Positions 33,311 to 44,669 of a stretch of 64,000 bases of DNA are shown here, in pieces. The notes below the pieces were generated by a model that saw nothing but the letters and a program-made list of their open reading frames with translations, made no database searches and had not been told where the DNA came from. Position 1 is the stretch's first letter. Each line of letters begins with the position of its first letter. The DNA is from Begonia masoniana (taxonomy: Eukaryota; Streptophyta; Magnoliopsida; Cucurbitales; Begoniaceae). The stretch is taken from the NCBI GenBank assembly GCA_022432975.1, contig CM039508.1:43531646-43595645 (forward strand). The letters run 5' to 3'. A program made the position numbers and the translations under genes.

Positions 33311-36300
33311 AACTTAACTTTTCTCATACTTGAGAAGACCTAATCTTATTCTAATACTACAAAAGGTTTTCACATCCAAAGGTTTTGTAAAAATATCTGC
33401 CAATTGATCTACAGAATTAACAAACTCTAAAGAAATATCACCTTTTTGAACATGATCTCTGATAAAGTGATATCTGACATCTATGTGTTTTGTTCTAGAG
33501 TGCTGAATTGGATTCTTGGAAATATTAATTGCACTGGTGTTATCACACCGAATAGGAATCCTATCATAAAACAGATTGTAATCTTCCAAAGTCTGTTTCA
33601 TTCAAAGCATTTGTGCACAACAACTGCCTGCAGCAATATATTCACTCTCAGCAGTTGACAATGCAACAGAGTTCTGTTTCTTAGAATACCAAGACACTAG
33701 AGATTTTCCTAAGAACTGACAAGTGCCACTTGTGCTTTTCCTATCAATTAGACTACCAGCATAGTAAGAATCAGAATATCCTACCAGATCGAAAGAAGTA
33801 CCTTTAGGATACCATAATCCTAAGTTAGGAGTTCCACTTAAATATTTAAAAATTCTTTTGACAGCAGTTAAGTGAGATTCCTTAGGAGCAGCCTGGAATC
33901 TAGCACAGAGACAAACACTGAAGAGTATATCTGGTCTACTAGCAGTCAAGTATAACAGAGAACCAATCATACCACGATATTTCTTGATATCCACACTTAA
34001 ACCATTTTCATCCTTGTCCAATTTAGTAGTGGTACTCATGGGAGTTTTGGAAGATTTGACAGTTTCTAATCCGAATTTCTTAAGGAGTTCCTTAATGTAC
34101 TTTTCTTGACAGAAGAAAATTTCATCAGGAGACTGATTAATCTGGAATCCTAAGAAGAACTTTAACTCCCCCATCATACTCATTTCAAATTCACTTTGCA
34201 TGAGGGAAGAAAACTCATTACACATGTTGACATTGGTTGATCCAAAAATAATGTCATCGACATATATTTGAACCAGCAGAATGTCCTTATCCTTTTGCCT
34301 GGTAAACAGAGTTGAGTCGGTGTTACCCTTTCTGAAATTCCTTTCCTCAAGGAAATTCCTCAATCTGTCATACCAAGCTCTAGGAGCCTGCTTAAGACCA
34401 TAGAGAGTTTTCATAAGTCTATACACATGATTCGGTTTAGCAAAGTCTTCAAATCCTAGGGGCTGCTCTACATAAACTTCTTCCTGAATATAACCATTTA
34501 AGAAGGCACTCTTTACATCCATTTGAAAAGAGTGTGAAGTTTTTGTAGCAAGCATAGGCTAAGAGCATCCTAATGGATTCTAATCTAGCTACTGGTGCAA
34601 AGGTTTCCTCAAAATCTATTCCTTCTTCTTGATTGTAACCTTTAGCAACTAGCCTAGCTTTATTTCTTACTACGATCCCATTTTCATCCAATTTGTTCTT
34701 GTAAACCCATTTTGTTCCAATAATTGGATGATCCTTAGGCCGTGGAACAAGTTCCCATACCTTGCTCCTTTCAAATTGATTTAGCTCTTCTTGCATAGCT
34801 AAAATCCAGTTTTCATCACTCTCGGCCTCTTCAAACTTCTTAGATTCTACTTGAGATATAAATGCCACATTGGCACAGAGATTCCTAAGAGATGATCTAG
34901 TCTTAACTCCTAAAGAAGGATCACCTAAGACCTCATCTATTGGATGATTTCTGACATATTTCCAATCTCTAGGTAAAGTAGGATTTTCATCCTTGACAGA
35001 AATAATATCTAGAGAAGGTTCTAGAGATTTTTCTACTTGAGCAGGATCACTAGGCTTTTCTAAAGAGAGGGAATCTAGTTGATTACCCAAAGAATCATCC
35101 TCATCCACATTGATTGTGGGTTGAGGAGACTCATCAAAGTTAACATGGACAGATTCCTCTACAACTAGAGTTCTCCTATTGAATACTCTATAAGCTTTAC
35201 TAGATAGAGAATAGCCAAGAAAAATTCCAATATCAGATTTGGAATCGAATTTTCCTAAGTTATCCTTAGTATTTAGAATGAAGCACTTACTACCAAAAGC
35301 TCTAAAATACTTGACAGAAGGAGTTTTGCCATTCCAAAGCTCATAGGGAGTTTTCTCAAGAATAGGTCTTATGGAGACCGGATTGAGAACATAGCAGGCT
35401 GTAGCAACAGCTTCAGCCCAGAAGTATTTAGGAAGGGAGTTTTCAATGAGCATAGTCCTAGCTAGCTCCTGGAGAGATCTATTCTTCCTCTCAACAACAC
35501 CATTTTGCTGAGGAGTCCTAGGAGAAGAGAAATTGTGCTCAATTCCATTTTTGAGACACAAGAGTTCGAATCTCTCATTTTCAAATTCTCCACCATGATC
35601 ACTACGAATAGCAACAATGGTGAGTCCCTTTTCATTTTGAACTCTTTTCCTAAAGCTAGAAATGGTTTCAAAAGTCTCATCCTTAGACTTCAGAAAGTAT
35701 ACCCAGGTGAATCTAGAGAAGTCGTCAACAATGACAAAAGCATAGAATTTGCCACCTAGGCTGGCTATATTGGAAGGACCGAAAAGGTCCATGTGAAGGA
35801 GTTGGAGGGGCTTAGAAGTAGAAATAGAATTTTTAGAAGCAAAAGAACTTTTGATCTGCTTGCCCATTTGACAAGCTTCACAGACTATCTTTTTCAAAGG
35901 ATATCTTAGGGATTCCCCTAACTAAATTCTCCCTAGTGATCTTAGCTAAAGTATCCATCCCTACATGACCTAATCTCCTATGCCAAATCCAAGAATCATG
36001 GGAAGAATTAACAGCAAAGCATTTTTCGTTCACATGCTCAATAACATCCATGTCAATAATATAGATATTTTCTTTCCTATAGCCAGTGAACAGAGTTTTG
36101 TCATTATATGCATCTTTAATTACACATGAGTTTGATTTAAAGATCACCTCATAACCTTTATCACATAACTGGCTAATACTAAGGAGATTATGCTTTAAAC
36201 CTTCAACTAATAGAACATTTTCAATAGTAGGATAAAAACTGTTACCTATATTGCCGATGCCAACAATTTTGCCCTTTTGGTTTCCACCAAAAGTGACACT

Positions 36301-36423
36301 CCCTTTCTTTTTGTTGACAGCAGCAAACATGGTTGAGTCTCCTGTCATATGCCTCGAACATCCACTGTCGAGGTACCACTGGTTCTTTCCAGGAGAGCAC
36401 TCAACCTGCAAGACAGAATTCAA
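33311..36423 (-). pseudogene. SIRE-B pol, two frameshifts and one stop
   Basis: The protease site DSGCSRHMTG lies near 36360, then comes the pre-integrase region (WHRRLGHVGMDTL). A 2-bp deletion near 35885 shifts the frame. Integrase ([34 protein letters not shown]) and the first part of reverse transcriptase follow in one frame to about 34535, where one extra T shifts it again. The second part of reverse transcriptase (YVDDIIFGS) and RNase H (TAESEYIA; RCDNTSA) follow, with Trp replaced by TGA at 33602. In RNase H, GYSDSYYAGS has Tyr where SIRE-A has Asp. The lesions are few, matching the recent insertion. Confidence 0.9.
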
Positions 36424-38027
36424 TTGGTCTTCTTAGGTACCCAAATCTTTTGGGTCCTAGTGTTAGTCTTGGTTCCTTTAGGAACCCACTGTAACTTGCT
36501 ACCTAGTTTCATACTGTTTGTTTTTAAAGGACATATGAAGGACTTATGTCCTACTTCATTACATGTATAGCAAGTAGCCGGTTTGACAAAGAAATTCTTA
36601 AAAACTTTTCTCTTATTGAACTTGTCATAGCCTAAACCTGCTTTATCATGAGTAGCTCTATGATTCCCTATTAGTAAAGTTAAGTTCTTGCTACCATTTG
36701 AGAACCATAGAACAAGTTTATTCAAAGACTCATTTTTCTTTTTAAGTTCAATAATTTCCTTCTCATGCAGGTCTACTTCTTTAGCATGCTTTTCCAATAA
36801 ATCTGTATTATTCTTTTTCAACAGATTGTATTTAGTTTTCAGCATCCCAAACTGTTTAACTAAGTCATTAAAAGCATCAATTAGTTCATCTTCTTCATTA
36901 TCACTATCGTTATCACTTAAAATATTTGAAGAAGAAGTACTAACCTTTTCCTCGTGTGCCATGAAGCACAGATTTGCAACTTCCTCATCTTCTGAAGAGG
37001 AGGTGTCACCTTCACTGTCATCCCAAGTGGCCTTCATAGCCTTCTTCTTGAACTTCTTGGGATACTTCTTTGTCTGTGGACAGTCTGCCTTCATATGGCC
37101 CGGCTTTCCACATCCAAAGCAGGTGATTTCCTTGTCCTTTTGAGACTTCTCACCCTTTGGAAATCTTTTTCCCTGCATCCTTTTCCGTTGCAGGAATCTA
37201 CTGAATCTCCTAGTGATGAGAGCTATATCCTCATCCTCTTCTTCTTCTTCTTCTTCCTCAGACAGATCTTGTTTACTTGAGGAGGCTTTCATTGCAATAT
37301 CTTTTCTTTTTGAAGCCTCTCTCTCCTTGAGATCTTCCTTCTCGTTTGACCTCATCGTGATCTCATGAGTCATGAGAGATCCAAGGAGTTCCTCAAGTTT
37401 TAGAATCTTGAGATCCTTTGCTTCCTGTATGGCAGTCACCTTTGGCTGCCAGCTTCGTGGAAGACACCTAAGAATCTTCCTGACCTGTTCTTCACAAGAA
37501 TATGATTTACCAAGAGCTTTTAAGCCATTGGTAATGTTAGTAAACCTTGTAAACATAGAGGATATAGATTCATCTTTTGGCATAGAAAATAACTCATACT
37601 CATGTACTAGCATATTCAATTTACTCTCTTTTACCTGATTTGTTCCCTCGTGGGTAACCTCTAATAAGTGCCAAATTTCTTGGGCACTTTCACACCCTTG
37701 TACCCTATTAAATTCATCTCTATTTAAGGCACAATACAGGGTGTTAATCGCCTTAGCATTAAGGCTCAGATTTCTCTTATCTGACTCAGTTAGATCAGTG
37801 GAAATCTTAGGGACACTTTGGCCATCTACAGTATTCATGGGTTTAAATGGACCATATTCAATAATGTTCCATAGCTCATAGTCCATGGCTTGAATGAATA
37901 TCTTCATTCTTGCTTTCCAGTAAACATAATCACTCCCATCAAAGAAGGGAGGCCTATTTGTAGCTTGACCTTCTCCGTGTGTGGAGTTAGTGTTGAATGT
38001 CATTGCCATTGTAAATATATCACACAA
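36420..38027 (-). CDS. gag: SIRE-B Gag (intact)
   Basis: This is a continuous 535-codon ORF. The usual start may be the inner MAMTFNTNST at 38009. Residues about 25-230 form the plant Copia gag region (PPFFDGSDYVYWKARM; the NALYCALN-like core; 'LRCLPRSWQPKVTAI'). Two CX2CX4HX4C zinc knuckles are at about 303-316 (CFGCGKPGHMKADC) and 486-499 (CYTCNEVGHKSFIC). An acidic stretch and a probable coiled coil lie between them (about 370-425). Sirevirus Gag proteins are known for an extended C-terminal part with a coiled coil. This one could still supply particles, while pol in this copy is broken. It ends TGA at 36420, four bases inside the -1 pol frame. Confidence 0.88.
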   Translation of the reverse strand: MCDIFTMAMTFNTNSTHGEGQATNRPPFFDGSDYVYWKARMKIFIQAMDYELWNIIEYGPFKPMNTVDGQSVPKISTDLTESDKRNLSLNAKAINTLYCALNRDEFNRVQGCESAQEIWHLLEVTHEGTNQVKESKLNMLVHEYELFSMPKDESISSMFTRFTNITNGLKALGKSYSCEEQVRKILRCLPRSWQPKVTAIQEAKDLKILKLEELLGSLMTHEITMRSNEKEDLKEREASKRKDIAMKASSSKQDLSEEEEEEEEDEDIALITRRFSRFLQRKRMQGKRFPKGEKSQKDKEITCFGCGKPGHMKADCPQTKKYPKKFKKKAMKATWDDSEGDTSSSEDEEVANLCFMAHEEKVSTSSSNILSDNDSDNEEDELIDAFNDLVKQFGMLKTKYNLLKKNNTDLLEKHAKEVDLHEKEIIELKKKNESLNKLVLWFSNGSKNLTLLIGNHRATHDKAGLGYDKFNKRKVFKNFFVKPATCYTCNEVGHKSFICPLKTNSMKLGSKLQWVPKGTKTNTRTQKIWVPKKTN

Positions 38028-38061
38028 TGATTACAAGACAGCTTAGACAATGATAACCTCT

Positions 38062-38072
38062 CTCTGATACCA
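38062..38072 (-). other. SIRE-B primer-binding site
   Basis: The plus strand reads CTCTGATACCA, complementary to the initiator tRNA-Met 3' end, two bases from the LTR that starts at 38075. The leader between the LTR and gag is under 50 bp. Confidence 0.85.
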
Positions 38073-38074
38073 AA

Positions 38075-39412
38075 TGTAGGATCGGTATTGTCTAAGAGGG
38101 GGGTGAATTAGACTTTTTAATTTTAATTACAAGTCACCCTAATTTCTCCCTTGATTAAACTATTAGTTTTAACACAAGTAATCAAATTATGTAAACAGAG
38201 AGAGAGAGAAATACGACACCAGTATTTTTACGTGGTTCGGCCAAAATGCCTACGTCCACGCTCCAAGGCTCACTCCTTGAAGATCCTTACCCTTCTCCTC
38301 ACGAGAAAACACAGATCGGGATTCCGAGCTCCGATCAACTGCCTTTACAGATCTGGATTGAACTTCACGGGCGTCAATCCACTGCCTTTTACAAATGATT
38401 TGAGTTTGTAAAATTAAGTACAGACTACACTCTCACAGTAATTGAATCTCCAGTTAGGATTGAGAGATGTAGAGAAAATACAGAGTGTTATCACTTTCGC
38501 AGCTTAGGGCTCAGTATTCAAATTTGCAAAAAGTTGTTCCTTCGTGCTCTAAGCTCGACTTAAATACTCTGTCTTCAAATCGGCTTGGCTTCAATGCTCC
38601 TTATCCAATAATAGAAGTTTAGTTACCGTTGGAGCAGTTTTCGTACACGTTCAGGTAGCCGTTGCCGATTGTAGTTGTAAGGTCGTCGCCATAAATGTTC
38701 TGAAGTTAAAGCTTGAAAACGACGTCACTGTAGCTTCGCGGTTTATTTGAATTCTGGCAGAAGACAAAGCTGAGTTAGTCTTGAGCCGCCATCGGATGAT
38801 GAAGCTTTAAACGCTTGAACCGGCATTGGATGATTAAATCTTAGACGTCTTCCGCCTTTGTCGTTTAGTGACCGGAAGAGGATTTCGTTGAAGTCATCCG
38901 CCTTGTCGTTTAGCAAGCGTAGGACTTCATCGTGTTAGCTCATCCGCCTTGTCGTTTAGTGAGCGGTGGATCTCTTCATTTTCTCTCATCCGCCTTTGTC
39001 GTTTAGTGGCCGGAAGAGTAATTTGGTTTACTCATCCGCCTTTGTCGTTTAGTGGCCGGAGGAGTAATTTGGTTTACTCATCCGCCTTTGTCGTCTAGTG
39101 ACCGGTGGACTGATTTTTGTAAACGACTCCGCTCTTGTCGTTTTGTGACCGGTGGATTGATTTTTGTAAACGACTCCGCTCTTGTCGTTTTGTGACCGGT
39201 GGATTGCTTATATTGTTTAACACATTTCAGCCCTGTACACTTAATCACATGCATTAAAAACTAAAAATGCCCTTACCAAGGGCATTTCCAACATATTAAA
39301 ATCATATGCATAATTTATAATTCTTATTCAATAAACATAATCAAAATACCAAGCTAATCATATAAACACATCATCAAAAACAATTTAGACTTAAACATCA
39401 TTTAAGTCAACA
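38075..39412 (-). mobile_element. SIRE-B 5' LTR (right)
   Basis: It is 1338 bp, almost identical to 29001-30292 but with one more 46-bp unit ('gattgatttttgtaaacgac' repeated) near 39110-39200. The stem-forming 'catccgcc...gtcgtttag' repeats lie at 38840-39205. Confidence 0.92.
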
Positions 39413-39888
39413 ACCTCTATGCGCCTCAAACCTTGATCGTGTTGTCTCTGTGCTCCTCGAACTTTGATCGAAGAAAATGGAAGAAACGGAGGAGAGGAGT
39501 TCTGTCGCTTGGAGAAGAAACTAAAAAAAACAGAGAGAAGAAGAGAGAATACAGGGAAGAGAAGATGGGAAAAATGGGAGGTTTTCATGTAGCAGAGAGG
39601 GAAGAAGGCATGAAGGGAGAGAGAAGGCTTGTCTTCTTCAACAAGTTGCCAAATGCCAATCCCCCATTGGTTTACTTCCACCAACCTTAATTGCTTCCTA
39701 AATTGCCCATCTTTGGTTTCCAACTAAATTGTTATTTAGTTCGTTGTTTCGGTTACACCTCAGTTTGGTTTCCCCCACTAGACATCCCACAATTTCGATA
39801 AAATATTCACTATATTAATAGTGAAATAATCCCAATCGAAAATTCAAGGGATAATTCCATGGCCAAAAATGCCGGGTGTTACACTACA

Positions 39889-41458
39889 CGTGCAAAATTT
39901 AACGGAGAATTGAACGGCAAGAGTTGAATTACAAATGATGTATACGATAGGGTCTAATTGGGCAAAAAAAATGTTAGAGACCAAATGATAACTGACCTCA
40001 TACGATCGTGTTTAAATTGAACTTTTCCCATTATTATATAATCGAAGTTAACTTGTCTATAGAAGAATTCACCGTCAATATTGTTTGGAGATTAAATAAA
40101 AATATTATAATTTTAGGGAGTTTAATTTATTAATAAAATAATCTTGAGAATGTTAATTAATTAAGTTATCACCTTATTTTATTAATTTAAGGTATCTTAA
40201 TGGTAAGCAATAAATATTTGATTCCAATTAAAAGTTAATATTTTTAATGTTATAATTATGTTATTTTATTACTTTAATTTACGTCATTAAATTGAGTTAA
40301 ATGTTTTGAAGTTTTAAATTAAAAAAATTAATAAGAGATTAAAAATTTCAGTATAAATTATTGAGGATTTGAAAATTGAATAATTGATATTTACAGACAA
40401 TCTAAGCACTTTTGATTAAATTGAAAGAAATATTTTAATATTTTCAATTTAGGGCAAAATATTTAAATAGATCGTTATAGTAATAATTAAAATAAATTAT
40501 AAATAATTAAAATAATATATTTATTATTGAGTAGGAGGTAAATGTTTATGTAAAATTATAAAAGAAATTTAGTATTTCTCAAATTATAATGAGCCAAACT
40601 TATTATGAAATAAATAAAACTAACAAAAAGATGATAGAAAATGAAAATAATTAAATAAATAGTCTTTATTTATTTTTCAAAATTCATAAAATAGCCTAGT
40701 TGAAATAATTAATTAAGTTAACTACAAGGTAAAATATTAAAAAATATATAAAAACTATAGGGTAAGTGACAAAATCAACCTTAAAATATATTGATTAACA
40801 AAATAAATTTTAAATTATTTTCTGTTAACGAAACAAACATTCAACTATAGTTTCTAGAAAGTACATATGTGGTCGCTCGCGAAATGAGTATAGACAACTG
40901 TATAAACGCTCGCATGGAACCGCGGACGTCTGTTTCTCAATGAGTTTTTTTTTCTGCAATTGCAATTTAGACCCCCGTATTTTGAGTTCAGGCATCTGTA
41001 CTTCCATTGAAAAATATTAGTGTGATTTTCTTTCTACGTCGTTCGTTCAAACGATGTCACTGGTCATTCTAAGTTGATTTTCGACCTTAGAGGTTTAGTC
41101 CTCGTGCAACTCCAACGATTTTTGACTACGTAGTGGCAACTTTTGGTGAAGTTTTTCCCCAATTCTCAAATTTAGGGATTTTTGCTTTAATTCTTGAATT
41201 TCTAAGCGTTTGTGGTTGTTTGCACCCATTTTGCAGGTGACTGCATATATATTTTCTGAAAACCATAGTTGAAGTTTTTCCTAAACAGAAGATTGTTTAA
41301 GCTTTGATTTGCTAATTAACATTGTTTAAGATTTATTACGTCACTAATATTATATTTTTATTTTTTCTAGTATCAAAATGGTTGATAAACAAGGGCAGTG
41401 GGCTGTAATTTCCTCCTGCTATAAAATTTGGAAGACGGCGCCACGGTAAATTGCTCCA
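39889..41458. other. AT-rich intergenic DNA
   Basis: About 1.6 kb follows the solo LTR. It is very AT-rich to about 40820, then more balanced ('cgctcgcatggaaccgcgg' near 40905). I see no ORF with family features, no RNA gene and no terminal repeats. The end (41370-41460) might be the edge of an old host exon or UTR, but nothing confirms this. Confidence 0.5.
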
Positions 41459-43076
41459 TAAGAGCACCTCCAATGGAGGTGCTATTTTGGTTGCTTGTCA
41501 AAGTTGCTCTGACAAGCAACAGCAACAGCAACGATTGTTGCTATCTTCGTTGGAGAGCAACGATCGTTGCTCAAGGGTTGCTTTTTTAAGCAACCCTTGA
41601 GCCATGCTGACTAGGAGAGTGAATTAATTTTTTAATAAATTTTATTTATTTGTTTATCTATTTTAATTAGATTAAATATTATATTTGTGGGTCATACACA
41701 AAAAAATTACACCGTTGCTCAACGGCTAAAAATTGAAAAAAAAATTATTATTTTATATATTCTCACTTTTTCTATCTATAAATATAAACATTGTTGTCCA
41801 AATTCATATTTTCTTCTCATTTTTCCTTCATAATTTTCTACAATTTCTTCACAATTTCTTTCTCATTTTTCCTCAAATTCATATGCAAATGGATTCTGAT
41901 AACTCTTCAAATTTCAATCACTCAAATTATCAGAATCCATTTTTTCAATTTTCTCAAAGTTCTTCAAATATCTCTCACCCAATACCTCAAAATCCATTTA
42001 ATCAATTATCCCAAAATTCTCCAAATTCTCAAATTCCACATTTTCAATATCATCAAGTACCGTCAAACTTTCAAAATTATCCATTTCCACCATTTCAAAA
42101 CCCAAATTTGAGTTCCTTTGAGACGTCCCAGTATTCGTCATTTGTCACGTTTGTAAATTCACCTCCATTTGGTTCACCTCTCTCACACCGAACACCATCC
42201 ACCTCTGCTTTGTAATCCCAACCTGAACGCAGTGGAGACGAGTTACAGAATGCGCCTCGAATTGTTGAAGAGAATAAACCTCAAAAATTCAAACAAAAAA
42301 TGAGGTGGAGTGAAGCAGCAAATCTACTTCTGATAAGCGGATGACTCAACACATCTAAGGATTCTGTGGTTGGCATTGACCAAACAGCAGCACGCTTTTG
42401 GGACCGCATTGCTGATTACTTCAACGAAAACCGCGAAGATGGGCCTAGCAGAACAGGGAATCAATGCAAGGAACACTGGAACAAGATAAATCATAAGGTA
42501 CTACTTTTCAATGGTTGTTATCAACGAGTTCAACGAGCACGCCATAGTGGATGGTCCGATGACCAAATTATGAAGCATGCCCACCAACTGTATAAATCTG
42601 AAAATGGTGGCTCTCATTTTATATTTCACTACTGTTGGAAGATGTTAAAGGATGAACCGAAATGGAATACTTCATATCAGCAAGAGGGCTTTAAGAGAAC
42701 AAAAGTTTTCAAATTAGGGGCATACACTTCGTCATCTAATCTAGAGAAGAGTGACAATTAAGTACATGAAGTGCGGCCAATTGACCAAAAGGCAGCCAAA
42801 AGAAAGGGAAAGGAAAAGGAAAAGGAAAAAAAAAAAATGTGAGTCTGCTAAGTATTTGGAAACTCAATCTCGAAAAGCAGCCGCATTTTTCGAGCAGCCG
42901 CCTTTGAGAAATTAGTGGAGATTGAAGCTAAAAAGGCAGAAGATAAGAAAATTACAAAGTACATGGACTACCTCATTATGAAGAAAGAGAATATAGTTTA
43001 TTTAAATAATATTATAAATAATATTAATTTATTTGATAGCAACTTCTACGCGATGTTACCGTTGGAGTTGCTCTAA
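41459..43076 (+). mobile_element. PIF/Harbinger element, ORF1 only, TSD TAA
   Basis: The element is 41462-43073 (1612 bp). The left end GAGCACCTCCAATGG and the right end, whose complement is GAGCAACTCCAACGG, match at 12 of 15 positions. TAA flanks it at 41459-41461 and 43074-43076, the 3-bp target typical of PIF/Harbinger. Subterminal 'agcaac/gttgct' words form further inverted repeats at 41500-41610. It carries the remains of the Myb-like ORF1 but no DDE nuclease ORF, so it is non-autonomous. Confidence 0.82.
41883..42995 (+). pseudogene. Harbinger ORF1 (Myb/SANT-like DNA-binding protein), decayed
   Basis: One frame starts at MQMDSDNSSN (41883), with an Asn/Ser/Pro/Phe-rich N-terminus of about 110 residues. 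In-frame stops fall at 42213 and at 42342, the latter where Trp is expected. A trihelix/SANT-like part follows (TAARFWDRIADYFNENR; RTGNQCKEHWNKINHKV; 'HFIFHYCWKMLKDEPKW'). A further stop at 42759 precedes a Lys-rich stretch. A shifted frame near 42920 gives the KAEDKKITKYMDYL C-terminus seen in NAM-associated plant proteins. Such proteins are often annotated as glutathione S-transferase T3-like or NAM-associated and correspond to the DNA-binding partner of the Harbinger transposase. Confidence 0.72.
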
Positions 43077-43636
43077 AACACCAGGGCTTTCAATTTTCAT
43101 CACGCTATCATTTTCTTCGCAGAAAATTTGATTTCGCCATTTCATTTCTGAAGTCTAGATCTTTCTCCTCTACTTGTCCTCTTTGATTCGATTCCCTTTG
43201 AAACTCTGAATTTTGAGGAATCGAGAATTTCGTTGGAGCTTCCTTCGATTCGGATTCGCTGTAGAAGTTTTCCGGTACTAGTTTTCTGTAATAAAACTCT
43301 TTCAATGTCGATTTTTCGTTTCTGTTCCTAATTAACTGTGTTGGAATGAGAACTATTGTGTTTTCATTCGGATTGGCCATGGATTAGTTCAGGGAGTTAT
43401 GTATATTAGGGGGAATTTTTCCATGTTCAGAGGTGTCGTCGTTGTTATATGACATTGGATTAGATAGTTTGAAAATTTTTCATGTATCTATTTCATTGTT
43501 AACTCATAAATTTTCTGTATCCATTTTATTGATTATTTAGTTTCAATGGCGACCTTTTGGAAAAGAAAAATATATTTTGTGGGGGCTGGAAGATGAGAGA
43601 GGAACACAGTGGTTTGATAATTGGATGATTGAATTT
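43077..43636. other. Possible host 5' UTR or exon edge; no gene recognised
   Basis: This is pyrimidine-rich, moderately balanced DNA ('ctttctcctctacttgtcctc', 'tcgattcggattcgctg') that looks like a plant 5' leader. A 90-codon minus-strand frame (43108-43380) shows no family features. No function can be given. Confidence 0.35.
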
Positions 43637-44669
43637 CTGTTGTCAAATTGGTGAATGAAGTAGTGTTCTTCTATTTTCTTCTCTCACGTGTTTTGCTGTC
43701 AAAAATATATTACCAACCCTTTTCGTTGCAAGTTATCTAAGAATGTCTGACAAAATCCTGGCTGAGCTTTTGAAGAAACAATATGTTTATTTAGTTCATT
43801 TTATATCTGAATGCATGAGAAACTCTATAAATCTACCAATGGAAAGAGAAATCATAAAAAAAAAAAAAACAGTCATAAATATAAATTGGGAAATTATCGA
43901 TTTGAACCCTGTACTATACACGTTTTTTCAATTCAGCCTCTGTACTGAAATTGTTGATAGAAGGTCAAAACTGATAACAGAATCAAAGTACAAGGTTCGG
44001 TTTGCCGGTTTTTTTAGTACAGGGGCTGAATTGAAAAAACGTGTATAGTACAGGGTTCAAATCGATAATTTCCCTTTATCTTTTTTCCTTAGAAGCTGTT
44101 GGTAATAAAAGTTGGTAGATGCAACAAAACATCCTAACTAGTTTGTCTCCTCTTTGATATCTTGGTTATCAACTAATCTCAACATATTATTATAAAATTA
44201 AAAGTAATAATGTGTCATTACAATGGTAAGTCAAATCATCAAATCAAAATTTTTGAAGGTAGACAAGTTTTAAATAAAAAGACAATTGGAAGGCAGAGCT
44301 GCACTTATCCCTTTCAAAATCAAAATCTATGTTAAACCTCATTAATAATCTTCCTAGCAAACTTCAGTAAGAAACTACTAGAAAGGAAAAAAAAACATGA
44401 GTATTTAACTTGAGATATCACAATGCCAAAAATAAGAAAAAAAAATATATTAACAAAACATATAACGAGGAGTATTGTTTGTACTTTCACATTTGTTTTT
44501 TTGAGGAGGTTCTGGATTGTTGCTAAAAACTTCTCACTCAACTTTAGGTTAAACGATGAATCTCTCTAAAGTTGATCGTTTAACCTGCCATTTCTATTAG
44601 GCCTCCTATCGGGTTGTGACAGTTAGTCGTTCGAAGCATGTGCAAATGGGAGAGAGTTCTTTCCAATGG
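43637..44669. repeat. 1033-bp tandem duplication, unit 1
   Basis: The unit starts CTGTTGTCAAATTGG and ends '..gagagttctttccaatgg'. It is followed immediately by an almost identical second unit. Differences are mainly one-base length changes in A or T runs. It contains a 187-bp foldback MITE and no convincing gene. Confidence 0.9.
43888..44074. mobile_element. Foldback MITE, copy 1
   Basis: The left arm starts GGGAAATTATCGATTTGAAC, and its complement ends the element at 44074. The arms are about 58 bp each and nearly perfect, with a ~70-bp centre. No flanking direct repeat is clear, so the superfamily is undecided. The arms read 'cctgtactatacacg', a phrase familiar from short plant inverted-repeat elements. 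Confidence 0.7.

Larger units (their letters stand above)
29001..39412 (-). mobile_element. SIRE-B: Sirevirus-type Copia element, young copy, TSD ACCTC
   Basis: This is a complete 10.4-kb element. ACCTC lies at 28996-29000 and again at 39413-39417. LTRs are 29001-30292 and 38075-39412; by eye they differ by about ten substitutions plus one 46-bp repeat unit, so the insertion is recent. Minus-strand order is primer site, gag (intact), pol (two frameshifts and one stop), third ORF (one stop), polypurine tract. It sits inside the solo LTR, so it inserted after that LTR did. Confidence 0.93.
25028..39883 (-). mobile_element. Solo LTR of the E1 family, TSD CTACA, split by SIRE-B
   Basis: It runs from TGTGACAGCCC at 25028 to CCGGGTGTTACA at 39883. 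CTACA is present immediately outside on both sides (25023-25027, 39884-39888). No internal retroviral DNA of this family lies between the ends, so the element has been reduced to one LTR. Subtracting SIRE-B and one ACCTC leaves about 4.44 kb, of which 2.8 kb is the 24-26-bp array. Both ends and the 28280-28995 part resemble the E1 LTR. Confidence 0.85.

Noticed and set aside
43108..43380. 90-codon minus-strand frame as a gene
   Set aside because: No family features, no splice or promoter support, and it lies in leader-like DNA.
43743..44048. Frame of 101 codons repeated in both units of the tandem duplication
   Set aside because: It reads straight through the foldback MITE arms, so it is not a conserved gene.
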